DNA of 64,000 bases from Cacajao melanocephalus. Taxonomy: Eukaryota > Chordata > Mammalia > Primates > Pitheciidae. The notes below the pieces were generated by a model, which did no database searches, was not told where the DNA came from, and saw only the letters and a program-made list of their open reading frames with translations. This document shows positions 22,140-35,522 of this stretch, one piece after another (position 1 is the stretch's first letter; every line of letters begins with the position of its first letter). A program made the position numbers and the translations under genes. The DNA lies in contig CAUYLG010065858.1 of the NCBI GenBank assembly GCA_963573385.1, forward strand, positions 80,028-144,027, written 5' to 3'.

Positions 22140-22265
22140 AAAGATAGACAGGATGAAAATTGGTGGCCTGTAAGTTGAATTTAACCCACAGATCTGTTTT
22201 GTTTGGTCTAAATAGTGTTTCAAGAATTGAACCAGTTGCTAACATTTATAAAGTTGAGAGATTCT
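22140..22265 (+). mobile_element. Possible hAT-type DNA transposon fragment
   Basis: ggtggcctgtaagttgaatt, taacccacagatctgttttg, tttggtctaaatagtgtttc and ccagttgctaacatttataa resemble the common ggcccacagatctgttttgtttggcc-type element. Short and unassigned. Confidence 0.4.
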
Positions 22266-22305
22266 GTTTTAGAATGCTAATTTTCAATTTATCTTGAAAA
22301 AGGAA

Positions 22306-22604
22306 GGCTGGGTGTGGTGGCTCATGCCTGTAATCCTAGCACTCTGGGAGGCTGAGGAGGGCGGATCACTTGAGCCCAAGGAGTTCAAGACCAGCCTGGC
22401 CAATGGGGCAAAACCCCGTCTCTACAAAAAATACAAAAATTAGCTGGGGGCTTGCATCTGTAGTCCCAGCTCCTCGGAAGGCTGAGGTGGGAGGATCACT
22501 TGAGGCCGGGAGGTTGAACCTGCAGTAAGCCACAATTGTGCTACTGCACTCCATCTTAGGAGACAGAATGAGACCCTGTCTCAAAAAAAAAAAGAAAAAA
22601 AAAA
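22306..22604 (+). mobile_element. Alu SINE, full length, sense
   Basis: From ggctgggtgtggtggctcat through the middle linker (ctacaaaaaatacaaaaatt) to a mixed A tail with one G. Both monomers intact; moderate divergence suggests AluS or AluJ. Confidence 0.93.
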
Positions 22605-22784
22605 GATTAAGCAGCACATTCTGCATCTGTAACAGCAACTAGCCGGGGCATCAGCATTCCAGCCCCAAAGGCCCTATGTGGCCCTCTTCATTCATTTATG
22701 TGGCCACATTCACCTGTGGGAGTCTTCGTGCTTGCAGTCCAGGTCTCTGATCTGAGGTCTCTGAGGGTCTTTGGTTTGGGATGC

Positions 22785-22960
22785 AGAGTGTAGCACAGCG
22801 GCTAAGAGTCAGGCAGATGGGGCTTCAATCCTCACTCATTTCAGTGATCACAGCTTCCGTTTCCTCACATGCAGTATGGAATCTCAGAGAGTTAATGTGC
22901 AAACTGAACAAAAACAATGTACCTGGAAAAGTGCTTAACACAGAGCCTAGAAAATAGAAC
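22785..22960 (+). mobile_element. MIR SINE
   Basis: Sense MIR: tagcacagcggctaagagtc, ttcctcacatgcagtatgg, gtacctggaaaagtgcttaa, cacagagcctag. Confidence 0.7.
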
Positions 22961-23640
22961 ACAATGCTTGGAAACCTAAAAACAAGCTTTTTCTGGTCTT
23001 TAATGACAGTCCATTCCTTGACCTGACTCACCAGGTCTCTTCGATCAGAAACTGGGGAGACAGGGAAGGGCTGTTTTGATGCAATTCACTTAATGTCAAA
23101 GCAGGAAAGACTTGGGACAAAGCTTCAAGTCTAACCTTTTTCTCAGGTGAGTAAACCAAGACCAGAGGATGAGTCTTGCCCACAAGAGCTTCTAACCATT
23201 CCTCCCCTGGGTTTTTGTTTCCCGGTGAAATTTGCTTAACGTTGGAATTGGCTGAGTGTGGACCAGAGCTAGACGCATTGTTGTGGACACCTGTTTTTGC
23301 TCTCTGCCCAGCATTGACTCACCCTTTGTCTGTAACAGCTCCCTGATTTTCCCCTGGCACCATCCCTCCTCTGATCCCCAGGAAATGGCTCCAGGTGTGG
23401 ACATGTGGTTCGTGACCACAGTGGTTGGCTCAGAGGTGGCCACATGACACAATCCAGGCCAATGCATGTGACCCACCGGGCTCCTAGGAACTACTGGTAC
23501 CCACTAGAGCTGCTGGACTCACTGGATGCCAGCCTGGGGATGCTGAGAGCCATTTTTGCTATGACTTGAGGGAGCTTCCTGAAAGGATACCAACACAAAG
23601 GAAAAAAGGTCCAGGTAATCGAGGAAAACAGAAACCTTAG
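22961..23640. other. Mostly non-repetitive stretch
   Basis: About 680 bases. 23100-23180 has weak antisense-MIR resemblance. 23370-23480 (ccacatgacacaatccaggc) resembles an old unassigned repeat. No gene is supported. Confidence 0.35.
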
Positions 23641-23785
23641 AACATAATTTGAGCACCTTGATTCAGCCTAGCCTGAAGTCATGTACCTCTGGGTTTTTCA
23701 GTGACATGAGCCAATCAATCCCCTCTGCCTTCCTCCTTTTTTTGCTTCAATCAGTTAGAGTTAAAGTTCTAGACTCATCCAGGCA
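23641..23785 (+). mobile_element. Unclassified ancient repeat fragment
   Basis: ccttgattcagcctagcctg, gggtttttcagtgacatgag, ccaatcaatcccctctgcct, tttgcttcaatcagttagag: an order I recognise from an old mammalian element ending in gagccaataaattccc-type sequence, but I cannot name the family. Confidence 0.4.
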
Positions 23786-23789
23786 TGCT

Positions 23790-24040
23790 AGGTGAAGGCA
23801 TTGGGTAAGCAAAGGCCCAGAAGCATGAAAATGCAGAACAAGTTTTGGGATTTCCAGTAAATAGTCTGGAGTAGGAAGAGGCCAGTACAGTCACTTGAAG
23901 CCAGAACCTGGGGGAGTTTTGAAGGCCTTGCTAATTCACTTTCACTTTATCCTAAGGTTAATAGGGAGCCATAGAAGATTCAGAGGAAGGGAAAGGACCT
24001 GCCAGAGTTGGCAGTGATGTTAGGCAGTGGGAGTGAGGAT
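23790..24040 (+). mobile_element. Ancient dispersed repeat, copy 3
   Basis: gcaaaggcccagaagcatga, gaggccagtacagtcacttg, gggagttttgaaggccttgc, gggagccatagaagattcag match the middle of the unnamed family in sense. Confidence 0.55.
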
Positions 24041-24689
24041 TGTTCTGGATATTAAGTCTGGTTCAGGGTTCTCCTGGGATCCAACTCCAGCCCAGAGAGC
24101 ATGCGGTGGTGAGAGAGGTAGTGTCTTGCACCAGCACCCGTAGCTCCCAGTCCCTCCTGACTGTGTTTTCAATGCAGACCTTCTGGGTTCCCTGCCGCGA
24201 ATCACTCAGCCACCCTTCCAGGGAGAAAACAAAAAGCAGTGTTTTTCCGTGTCTATTTTAGGCTGCTGCCTACATCTTTGTTCTTCGTGAGGAACACACA
24301 CTCCCGGGGGGCCCTTTTCTCAGCTGCGGCCCAGCAGCCAGGTCTGGACCACCAGGCTGGGTTCCGTTATGGGAAAGAACCAGCAGATGCAATGGAATCA
24401 TGCCAATTAGGCCAGGAGCTGCGTGGGGATGATGTTATCATTAAGTTCCAGAAGACGTGGAGGTGAGGGGGAAGGTAGCTCATCCCGGTCCACATGTCCA
24501 TCCCAGATGGACCACCTTTTTTTTGATCTGCCCTCTTCGACTATCCTGAGCAGCTAGGAAGAGCCCACCCTCACTATGCCCCAAGGGATAGAATCTGGAA
24601 GTCTGCAATGTGTAAGACACTTGTGCTCATTTTACTGTTGGGCTGAAAGCAGAAGTAGAAATTCTACTGCAAAGGGGTGGATCCAGACC
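24041..24689. other. Non-repetitive stretch, nothing recognised
   Basis: About 650 bases with some retained CpGs around 24290-24330. Short frames only. Confidence 0.35.
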
Positions 24690-24915
24690 ACCCATTTTAC
24701 AGATGGTAAAACTGAGGCCCGAAGAGGAAGCATAGTTTGTTGAGGATTATAGACCATTTGGCTGCAATCTATGACCAAAAAGACCAGAACATAAAATCTC
24801 AGAAGGCATGTACCTTGTCTGTCTCGGTCAATATCTGTCCCAACACAGAACATAGTACATGGCAAATAATAGGCCGTTGATAAATATACATAGGATGAAT
24901 GAACATCATCTCCAC
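24690..24915. mobile_element. Antisense MIR piece followed by an L2 tail
   Basis: 24690-24735 reads cccattttacagatggtaaa, actgaggcccgaagaggaag (MIR, minus). 24790-24915 reads catgtaccttgtctgtctcg, agaacatagtacatggcaaa, taaatatacataggatgaat (L2 3-prime end, plus). Confidence 0.6.
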
Positions 24916-24929
24916 TGCTGTTTTCAGCT

Positions 24930-25115
24930 TTCACAAAGAATTCTCACACACATTCCCTCATTTTGACTGTCATGATTGCCTTTGCAGCCAAGAGTTGCTT
25001 TTGTCCTTATTTTGCAGGTGAGGAGATGGAAGTTCAGAGAGGTTTAGTTGCCTATCTACTCATACAACCTAGGTAGAGACTGAATTTGAATCCATGTCAT
25101 CCTGATGCAGGCTGG
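24930..25115 (-). mobile_element. MIR SINE
   Basis: Antisense MIR: attctcacacacattccctc, ttattttgcaggtgaggaga, tggaagttcagagaggttta, gactgaatttgaatccatgt. Confidence 0.75.
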
Positions 25116-25249
25116 GACATCCCTTAAACTTTGGTAGAGGAAGAGACATTGGAAATATCCAGCTGGGAGGTAAAGCCTTGGTCTACAAGGACAACTCTGA
25201 CCTTAATTGTACGACAACATTTGGGGTGAAGGGACCAAGAGAGCAGGTC

Positions 25250-25840
25250 CTCAAAAATGTTAAACAGAGTTACCATATAACCTAGCAAGTCCACCTCTAG
25301 GCATATCCAAGAGAATTGAAAACCTATGTCCATACAAAAAATTATACATGAATGTGCATAGCGGCTTTCTTCATAATAACCAAAAGTAGAAACACCCCAA
25401 ATGTTTCAACTGATGAAGGATAAATAAAGTGTGTCTATCCATACAATGAAGTAGTATTCATCCATAAAAAGGAATGAAAATGGATACATGCTGCACTGTG
25501 GGCGAGCCTTGAAAACATTTTGCTAAGCGAAAGAAGTTAGTCACCAAAGGCCACGTATTGTATGATTCCATTTATGAGAAATGTCCATAGTAGGTAGATC
25601 TAAACAGACAGAAAGTATAGATTAGTGGTTGCCAGGGGATGAGGGGAGGAAAGAATGAGGGGGGTGACCATTAACGGGTACAGGATTTCTTTTTGGGGTG
25701 ATTAGAATGTTCTGAAATTAGACGTGATGATGGCTGCACAACTTTTTGAATATACTAAAAACTATTGGATTATATATTTTAAATGGGTGAATTTTATGGC
25801 ATTTGAATTATAGTCCAATCAAACCCCTAAAAAAAAAGAC
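25250..25840 (+). mobile_element. L1M 3-prime fragment
   Basis: Sense L1M: gttaccatataacctagcaa, gaaacaccccaaatgtttca, gtagtattcatccataaaaa, aggccacgtattgtatgatt, tagtggttgccaggggatga, ttctgaaattagacgtgatg, gaattttatggcatttgaat, short A tail. Third of the plus-strand L1M tails. Confidence 0.87.
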
Positions 25841-26114
25841 CGAGAGGAACATTTCGATGGCAAGAAAGTTTTAGACAGGGGAACACACAAATGAGGAAGG
25901 GTCCCCACCATGGAAAGCTCCATGCTGCCTTCTTGGATGTCCCAGGAAGAATTTCAGGAAAGTATTTCAACCCCAAGCGCCAAGGATTCACCTGAGCGCT
26001 TGTTCCTATGGAGTTGGGAATCTGTAGGACACCTCCTCTAGGTAGCTCTCCCAGATATCCCAACCAGAGACAAGAAAATGAACTCGTTATAATAACTGGA
26101 AACCACTCAGTGCC
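25841..26114. other. Non-repetitive stretch, nothing recognised
   Basis: About 270 bases, partly covered by a 109-codon minus-strand chance frame. Confidence 0.35.
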
Positions 26115-26265
26115 CCGGGGCTCTGCTTGTGCTATCTCACTGAAGTCATGCAACAACCTTGCTGAATGTGAGTAGTACCATCACCCTTATTATCCAGGTG
26201 AAGAAATGGAAGGTCAGAGAGATAAAATGACTTGTCCAGGCTCACAGAGCTCTTGGCTTTCTCAG
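26115..26265 (-). mobile_element. MIR SINE
   Basis: Antisense MIR: gtcatgcaacaaccttgctg, cccttattatccaggtgaag, aaatggaaggtcagagagat, acttgtccaggctcacagag. Confidence 0.75.
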
Positions 26266-26789
26266 CTACATCATAGTACATGGGACACACCCAGAGTAAG
26301 GCCTGAGGCCACTTTCTGAGGGAACCCAAGCAAGTTCCTTGACCAGTGTGGGCCTTGGCTTCCCCATCTGTTCCATGAAATCCCAGCTTACTCCTTCATT
26401 GTCCTGGTGGGGGCTTCAGCCAGAGCATCGCCACCTGCCTCTGACATAATGGTGCTTCAAGTTTCATCAGATTTCATTTGAACAAAGCCAAACACCTTTT
26501 CTCAGTGCCCCACCTGCCCAGGGATCCTAGTCCACATCTCTTCTGTTTTTTGCCACTCTGTCCTTCCAGTGCTTGGCACACTACACCACTCCTCAAAAAA
26601 CCCTGAAATTGCCTGTCATTGGGTTTGAAGAAGATGAGGTGATTTCTTTTTCAGCACTAAATGAGGTGCTTTTGTGGGGCCCTTCCTTTGCTTCTGAAGC
26701 TTTAGGTTCAACTTTGGAGTTTGTAGACTTGCAGAGAATTTTCTATCAAAGTGTAAAGGCAGAGATGCAAACATACACTCTTTTATATC
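26266..26789. other. Mostly non-repetitive stretch
   Basis: A weak sense MIR-like piece at 26325-26385 (cttgaccagtgtgggccttg). Otherwise nothing recognised. Confidence 0.35.
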
Positions 26790-27020
26790 TCCATCCATCT
26801 ATCCATCCATCCATCCATCCATTCATCCATCTATCCATCCATCCATCCATCCACTCACTCTCATCCATCTATCCATCCATCCATCCACTCATCCACCCAT
26901 CCATTATCCAGCCACCCACCCATCCATCCAGCCACCCATCCATCCATTCATTCATCCACCCACTCATACATCCATTAAATCATATATTCATCTACTCATC
27001 CATCCACCCGTTCATTAATT
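26790..27020 (+). repeat. CATC/CCAT microsatellite, large
   Basis: About 230 bases of ccat/catc units with ccac, cact and catt variants. A 196-codon plus-strand frame (26573-27163) runs straight through as a histidine-proline-serine-isoleucine repeat because the tetramer has no stop in any phase. This is a compositional artefact, not a gene. Confidence 0.93.
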
Positions 27021-27029
27021 TTCCCATTT

Positions 27030-27330
27030 GCTTTATTCATTCATTAATTCAACAAATATTTACCAAAAGCCTACCGTATGCCAGGCACTGTGTTGGCCAA
27101 TGGATACAGTGGAAGAAAAGACAAAAGAAAGTCCTTCTCCTCATGGAGCTCACAGTCTACTGAAGGGAGATGGGCCTCAATAGACACACAAAATGTAAGC
27201 ATAAATTGAGATGAATGCTACCAAAAAAAAGTTCAGAATCATAAGGGTGCCTAATTTCCATTGGGAGATGGGGGAGGCTTTCCTGAGAAAGTTGACATTT
27301 AAGATGAGATCTGAAGTATGATTTATGATT
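27030..27330 (+). mobile_element. Ancient dispersed repeat, copy 4
   Basis: attcaacaaatatttaccaa, gtatgccaggcactgtgttg, tcctcatggagctcacagtc, gggaggctttcctgagaaag, ttgacatttaagatgagatc: the clearest 5-prime part of the unnamed family in this window. Confidence 0.65.
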
Positions 27331-27655
27331 TATCAGTTAGGAACGCTCTTGGTTCAAGAAGTAGAAAATGTTAACCAAAAGAGGCTCCAGCAGTTAGGGG
27401 TGTTTATGATACTACATACCCAAAAGTCCTGAAATAGGGTTACCCTATCACTGAGGGACTTGACAACATTGTCAAGGATCCAGGCTCTCTACCATCTACT
27501 CTACCACCCTCAGAGGACTGGCTTCATTCCCAGGCTGGTTTACTTCATGGACACAAGATAGCTGCCTCTGCTCTGGCCATCAGGTGAAGACATGACCACA
27601 TTCACACTGAGACCATCATGAGGAAAAGGAATGGGGCCACTATGATTGTCTCAGA
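27331..27655. other. Non-repetitive stretch, nothing recognised
   Basis: About 325 bases, no recognised repeat or gene. Confidence 0.35.
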
Positions 27656-27656
27656 C

Positions 27657-27862
27657 CAGCTGTTTGCCACCGGGCATAATTTTGTCCTCCAAGGGACATT
27701 TAGAGACATCGTCAGTGGCATAATTATGTGTGTGTGTTGGGGGGGGTTGCTGCTGGCATCTTGTGGATAGAAGCCAGAGATGTTGTTAAACATCCTGCAG
27801 TGCACAGTACAGACCCCACAACAAATAATTATTTAGATGTCAATAGTGCCTGCTTTAGACTA
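27657..27862 (+). mobile_element. MER5A DNA transposon
   Basis: Third MER5A-type copy: cagctgtttgccaccgggca, ttttgtcctccaagggacat, tgctgctggcatcttgtgga, gatgttgttaaacatcctgc, caatagtgcc. It contains a short gt and g run around 27730-27747. Target duplication not evident. Confidence 0.8.
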
Positions 27863-27864
27863 GT

Positions 27865-28035
27865 TAGAACAAAATCCTGAGTCATGGGGGCACATGGTAG
27901 AAAGGGGTAGGGGAATTGGTTAAGAAAGGTTTCCTGGATGATGTAATAGCTCAGCTGAGCCTTGAAAGATGGATACTGGCTAAATCAATCTAGGTAACAA
28001 GTCAATCTAACCAGCAGGCCACGTGGATGAGCAAA
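27865..28035 (+). mobile_element. Possible fragment of the ancient dispersed repeat
   Basis: gaaaggtttcctggatgatg, aatagctcagctgagccttg, aaagatggatactggc follow the gaaggcctctctgaggagg...gagacctga order of the family. Confidence 0.45.
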
Positions 28036-28049
28036 AATGCACATGAGTC

Positions 28050-28200
28050 CTTCCATCTTTTCTGCCTCTTCTAGTGGATGTGAACCCCATATGGTCAGGG
28101 ACCTCACTTGTCCCATTCACTTCTCTATCCCCATTCCCATTCAATGCCCATTACCACAGTTGTTCAACACATTGTTGTCAAAGAATACGGGACTAAAATG
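28050..28200 (+). mobile_element. Possible L2 3-prime fragment
   Basis: atggtcagggacctcacttg followed by catcccc/cattaccacagttgttca in L2-tail style. Low certainty. Confidence 0.35.
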
Positions 28201-28344
28201 GGGAAGGAATCCTTCTCTGGAGACTGAAGCCCCAACCCTGAAAATTCCTGGGAGTCAAACAGAGTGAATGTTGGGGACAATGATTCTGGAATAAACCAAG
28301 GAGGATATCAGTCAACATGAGGAAACCCCAAGAAAACATTTGAT

Positions 28345-28455
28345 TCAATCTTATCATTGTACAGATGGGGAGACTAAGGCACACAGAAGGGGAGAAAATG
28401 GTTTAAGGTCACACAGAAAGCTGGGGCAGACACAGCCAGAACCCACGTGCCCCTT
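28345..28455 (-). mobile_element. MIR SINE fragment
   Basis: Antisense MIR: tcattgtacagatggggaga, ctaaggcacacagaagggga, ggtttaaggtcacacagaaa. Its right edge is where the next Alu inserted. Confidence 0.7.
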
Positions 28456-30019
<1,564 letters not shown>

Positions 30020-30260
30020 AAGCTGGAACAGCATTGGAAATCAGAATAAATCTCATTGAGAAAAGAGGCACAGAGAGGAGTGCCAATTAGCACCCAGGTC
30101 CCCTCCTGGGAGTGTCAATCCATAAATATTAATGACCGTAATCATCTGGTATTAGTTATAATGCCTTGTAAATTAAGGTCATTTTCCATGGAGTAAATAG
30201 CTGCGTTAATGGCAGCAAAAGGTAACGGTGCCACTGGCTGCACGCCAGTTGATGCCTGCC
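30020..30260. promoter_or_regulatory. Candidate homeodomain-motif cluster
   Basis: Unique AT-rich DNA with at least six TAAT/ATTA cores between 30084 and 30210: caattag, tattaatgac, gtaatcat, tattagttataat, taaattaagg, cgttaatgg. aaggtcat adds a nuclear-receptor half-site. Dense TAAT motifs in non-repetitive DNA resemble developmental enhancers; inference only. Confidence 0.3.
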
Positions 30261-31680
30261 AGGATGACAGTATAAATCAGGAAAGACATGTCCAATCTGT
30301 GAAGAGGCAGTGGCATGGGGGCAGGTGGAGTGACGGGCAGAGTGTGGTCACAGTCCCATATCCCATGCAAGGCCCTTGGGCAGATCTGATATAACAGGGA
30401 CTGGCTTTGGACAGGTGATGTCTGGGGCAGATGAAGCTCTCAGGGTTACTAAGTGTAGGCAGAGTGGAGAGATGGGGCTGGGTGGGTAGGGAGAGGGCAT
30501 CTCAGGGGGAGGTGGCACCAAAACTTCAAACATCTGGCTTAAGAGCAGAGAGCCATGCTTTGAGCTGCTGCCAGTGGCATTTCACTGCAGACCTTGGCGC
30601 CTTTGCTAAGTGATGCAGCCCTTCTCTTCTTCCTCTACCTCCTTTTCCTCCTCTCCAACTTCCTTCTTTTCCCCTCCTCTCCTCCTGCCAGGACTGACTT
30701 CTCCATCAGGCCCAATAGACACAGCCTGGGGTTCACAGTACCTCTAGGGCCCTTTCTCCAATGTTTTTATTTCTTTTATAGTTAGAAGAAAAAAAGAACT
30801 TTCAGCCGGAAGAAAATGTAATACCGTGTGTGATGTTAATATATTCATCTTTATACCAGTGCAGCCATAACATAGAATGCTTGAATTTTTTTTCATGGAG
30901 AGAGGCGTAAGTGCCCAGGGCCCACAAAATTCATCACATGGCCCTAATTTCTACTCCCAGCTCCCCGCTTCCCCTCCTCCCACTAACCATGGGACCCTAA
31001 GCAATTAGCATTGCCTTAAGGGAGGCTTGGTTTCATCCGCTGCAAACGGGCCTTCCCAAGCAGGATGAAGTAAAATAATATCGGAAAAAGCTTTGGCCAC
31101 AAAGTGGTGTTTGCCTGCTTTTCAGGAGGCTCTGGGATCCTGGGAGTCGGGCAGGTGAGGTATTTGAAAATCTCAGTGGATAGAGTCCCTGCTAATGCTC
31201 CCCACAGGCCCCCCAAGCTGAATGCACCATCAGGCCCTTCTCTGTCCCATCCTCCTGGACTCCCTGGTTTCTCTAAAGAGCAAATGCTTTTCTTGACCCT
31301 CTGAGGAAACTTACAAGGCACTTGATTAAACTAGATGGATCAAATAATGCCTATAAATTCCAATGGAAAGAAAGCAGCCATTATGACGGTCTCCAGCAAG
31401 GGTAAGGAGCTGGGGACCTCCTTGTTCCTTTACTGCTGGGACCAGGCACACTGGGTTTTGCAATACCTTGTGCAAAATGAAAATGCGGGGTGCCCTGTTC
31501 AAAAATTATGAATTTCATGACAGTGACAGCAGAGCTTCAAACGAAGTATGGGGCCCTTCTGAGCATGGCGTCTGGTGCTGCTGCACTGGCTGCACATCCA
31601 TGACAAAGCCTGTCGTCAGCTTGCGGCTGGGAGGATGGGCTTGGCAGTGGCAGGGGAGGGGACAGCCATGATGATGATGC
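30261..31680. other. Non-repetitive stretch with polypyrimidine tract
   Basis: About 1.4 kb. 30617-30690 is almost entirely C/T on the plus strand. No repeat family or gene recognised. Confidence 0.35.
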
Positions 31681-31684
31681 TGTG

Positions 31685-31775
31685 TGATTTCCCCAAACTC
31701 CACCTTTGCCTAGTACCGTGCCTGGTATGTTGTAGGTGCCCAAGAAGTACTAGTTTACTCTCTCATTCCCCTAGT
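31685..31775 (+). mobile_element. L2/MIR tail fragment
   Basis: tttgcctagtaccgtgcctg, gtatgttgtaggtgcccaag: the common gcctagcacagtgcctggcac...ggtgctcaa tail. Too short to separate L2 from MIR. Confidence 0.5.
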
Positions 31776-32059
31776 GCAGGGCCTACCATGGCAGATGAGG
31801 CCTGTCCTCACCAGGGTGGAAGCTGGACCACTGGGCCCGGCTTGGCGCCTGGAGGGTGAGAACGATCCCTCCCCAGGGGGCTGTGCCCTGGATTCTCGCT
31901 CTCTTCCCTCCTCCAGCTTCCCTCAGAAAAAGTGATCCTTTATTTTGCTCCTGGCCTGTGGTTTTGGGATTGGCAGAAGTGGAGGTGCTTATGGCCAGCA
32001 TAGCCTTCAAGCTAAACACTGCAGAAGTATTGAGTATTATTATTATTATCTAAATTTGC
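31776..32059. other. Non-repetitive stretch with short ATT run
   Basis: Unassigned sequence; a small att repeat lies at 32033-32049. Confidence 0.35.
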
Positions 32060-32310
32060 AGTCTCCGCCCTCTCCTATCTCTCAGTTCCTCCCTTTTCTT
32101 CTTTACTTTCTCCACTGTCCTTGTCCCTTCCTGATATTATAGTACATATCTGTCTACTTGTGTGCCGTCTGTCTCCCCCACCGGAGGGTGGACTCCCTGA
32201 GGACAGGGACTTTGTCTTAGTCACTCTGGAACCCCAAAGTTAGCACAGGGCTTGGCACATCAAAGGCACTCAAGAGTTATTTGTAGAATAAACACACAAA
32301 TCTTGGAAAG
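32060..32310 (+). mobile_element. L2 LINE 3-prime end
   Basis: ccaccggagggtggactccc, tgaggacagggactttgtct, agcacagggcttggcacatc, aaggcactcaagagttattt, gtagaataaa: a complete L2 tail in sense. Confidence 0.75.
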
Positions 32311-32440
32311 GTGGGCAGTGATGCTGTGTGTCCTGGGGCCAGTAAGCCACCTCTCTGAGTCCCCCTTTCCTCAGCTATAAAAAAGGAGGTAACAGCAGTT
32401 CTTGCAAACGCTGAGGAGCAGGTGAAAAGAGGCCACACCC
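32311..32440 (+). mobile_element. MIR SINE fragment
   Basis: agccacctctctgagtcccc, ctttcctcagctataaaaaa, ggaggtaacagcagttcttg in sense MIR order. The following 32441-32800 is unidentified. Confidence 0.65.
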
Positions 32441-32799
32441 TGCAAAGGTACCGTGAGCTGGGGAGGGAGTGCAGCGATATCACAGTTCCTAGAATTTGGT
32501 CTGCAAAGTTGGCCACGGCTGCCAGTCAACAGCCCAGGCTCCGCTGAGGGTGCCATAACTTGGTGCCCACCTGGGATGTTCATACCCAGCTGGCGACTGG
32601 TCACCAGATGGCGTAGAGGGTTGGTCCAACCACCTGGCCTGACCTGGAAGGCTGCCCAGCCTCAGAGAGCATCCTTCCTAGGGACCACCTGGGCTTCAGA
32701 CCTCAGCCTGCTCCTGGCCTGGAGGGCATGGAGGGTGCTCAGCCATTCAGACACCTGTGTGGACTCTCTCCTGACAGCATGTCATTCAATCCACTCCTT

Positions 32800-33612
32800 C
32801 AAGAAATACTATGATAACCATCAGGGAAATGCAAACCAAAATCACAGTGAAATACCACTTCACACCCACTAGGACGGCTAGAATAAAAAAGACGGAACAA
32901 GTGCTGGCAAGGATGTAGAGGACTGAAACCCTCATATTTAGCTGGAGGAAATGTAAAATGGCAAAGTCACTTTGGAAAACAGTCTAACTCTAAAGGTTAA
33001 AGAGAGAATTACCATATGATCCAGCAGTTACACTTCTAGGTATATAATGAGAGAAAGAAAAACATATGTCCACATAAAAAATTTGTACACAAATGTTCAT
33101 AGCAGCATTATTCATTATAGCCCAAAGCGGAAACAACCCAAATATCCATCAACTGATGAGTGGACAAAGAAAATGTGGTATATCCACATAATGGAATATT
33201 ATTCAGCTATAAAAAGGAATGAAGTCCGGACGCATGCTGGAACACAGATCTAAAACGTTGAAAACATTATGCTGAGCAAAAGAAGCCAGACACAAAATGT
33301 CACTTACTGTATGATTTCATTTACGTGAAATGTCTGGAAATAAGGCAATGTAGAGAGATAACAATTAGGTCAGTGGCTTCCCAGGGCTAGGATGAAGGTG
33401 GGGAAAGATGGAGGGTTTCTTCTTGGGATGATAAAAATGTTCTGAAATTGATTATGGTGATGGTTGCACCACTCCATGTATGTACTAAAAACCAGTGAGT
33501 CGTACACTTTAATGGAGGTGAATTGTAGCTTTACTTTAATGGGTGAATTGTACATCTCAATACTATCTCAATAAAGCTGTTACAGGTGTATGTGTGTATA
33601 CATTTAAATAAA
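32800..33612 (+). mobile_element. L1M 3-prime fragment, longest of four
   Basis: About 810 bases of sense L1M: ORF2 tail (ggaaatgcaaaccaaaatca, taccatatgatccagcagtt, caacccaaatatccatcaac, aatggaatattattcagcta) then 3-prime UTR (agaagccagacacaaaatgt, gtggcttcccagggctagga, ttctgaaattgattatggtg, ctcaataaagctgtt). The 68-codon frame at 33047-33253 is an ORF2 remnant. Confidence 0.88.
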
Positions 33613-34290
33613 ATATATTTACAGGGCATCTAATATGAGCCAAGTGAATGGCATAAAATCCCTGCTTGCTCAGGAAGCTAACCATGAAGAGACAAGGGAA
33701 CACATAAAAGTGAAATTTGACTCGAAATATGAAAAGTACAATTTGACTTTAAGAAAAATAAAGCAGGCTGGGTTAGGGTTGGCCAGAACTGGAGTTGCAT
33801 TAGTTGGAGGAGAGTCACTGTGGTCCGAGGAAGCCACTCTGAGGAGGTAGCTTTTGAACAGAGACTTGAATGAAGAGATACAGGTTGGGAGGATGGGCAC
33901 AGAAATTGGGTGGAAGAGCATTTGCAACAGGAGAAATAGCAAGTGCAAAGGCCCTGGGGTGGGAGCACTAAGGAGCCAGAGGAAGCTAAGAGGAAAGGAG
34001 GGCGAACTGATGGGGGCTAGATCCTGGAGGGCCAGGGAGGTCCTGCTGAGACCCATGGCTTGGTTCTGAGTGAAGTGGGAGCCATGGAGGGCTCTGAGGA
34101 GAAGAGGGATGTGCCAGATCCCTCTGTCTGTGAGTGGAGTATGGACTGGGAGATGGACGTGGGAAGGATGGAAGCTTGGAGACCAGTAACAAGGCTACTG
34201 AAATAGACCAGGCGAGAGACGAAGGGGGCTCGGCCCAGGGGGTGGAGGTGGAGGTGTGAAGTGGTCAGATGCTAGTTGTGGACTAGTAAT
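33613..34290 (+). mobile_element. Ancient dispersed repeat, copy 5 (longest)
   Basis: About 680 bases in sense: gaagccactctgaggaggta, aacagagacttgaatgaaga, gtggaagagcatttgcaaca, caagtgcaaaggccctgggg, tagatcctggagggccaggg, gagaccagtaacaaggctac, tgaaatagaccaggcgagag. Copies at 6.2, 23.8 and 27.0 kb align to parts of it. Minus-strand frames of 96-128 codons here are not genes. Confidence 0.65.
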
Positions 34291-34439
34291 TCAAGCCATG
34301 GAACCTCCATTTGCAGAGATTTTTATTGCTATAAATGCTGTCTTAGCCTCCGTCATCAATTTCCATGAGAAACTCAACCCATCAAACATGTCAACATTCT
34401 GGCAGACTTAACTGAAGACTCAATAGTAGTAAACACCTT

Positions 34440-34540
34440 GTAAAATTCTTCTCCAGATTAAATGAGTTAATATATATAAAAGCACTTAGAACAGTGCCTG
34501 GCACATGATTGGCACTCAATGAATGTTCACTCCTATTATT
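34440..34540 (+). mobile_element. MIR SINE 3-prime end
   Basis: agattaaatgagttaatata, aaagcacttagaacagtgcc, tggcacatgattggcactca, atgaatgttcactcc: a well-preserved MIR tail. Confidence 0.8.
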
Positions 34541-35204
<664 letters not shown>

Positions 35205-35522
35205 TGTTATTCTTTTAGAGACGGGATCTTGCTCTGTCATCCAGGCTGGAGTGCAGTGGCACGATTATAGCTCACTGTAGCCTTGAGCTCCTGAGCTCAA
35301 TCCGTCTTCCTGCCTCAGCTTCCTGAGTAGCTGGGACTACAGGCACATACCACTATGTCCAGCTAAATTTTAGGGTTTGTTGTTGTTGTTGTTTTTGTTT
35401 TTTGTAGAGATGGAGTCTTGTGGTATTGCCCAGGTTAGTTTCAAACTCCTGGTTTCAAGTAATACTCCTGCCTCAGTCTTTCAAAGTGCTGGGCTTACAG
35501 GTGAGAGCCACCATGCCCCGTC
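35205..35522 (-). mobile_element. Alu SINE, AluJ-like
   Basis: Antisense Alu: tagagacgggatcttgctct, a gtt-expanded middle linker (35378-35397), gccaccatgccccgtcctgg. The two internal T-rich linkers and many substitutions suggest AluJ. It abuts the truncated L1. Confidence 0.88.

Noticed and set aside
26573..27163. 196-codon plus-strand open frame
   Set aside because: Its core is a CATC tetranucleotide repeat that has no stop in any phase; the protein would be a His-Pro-Ser-Ile repeat.
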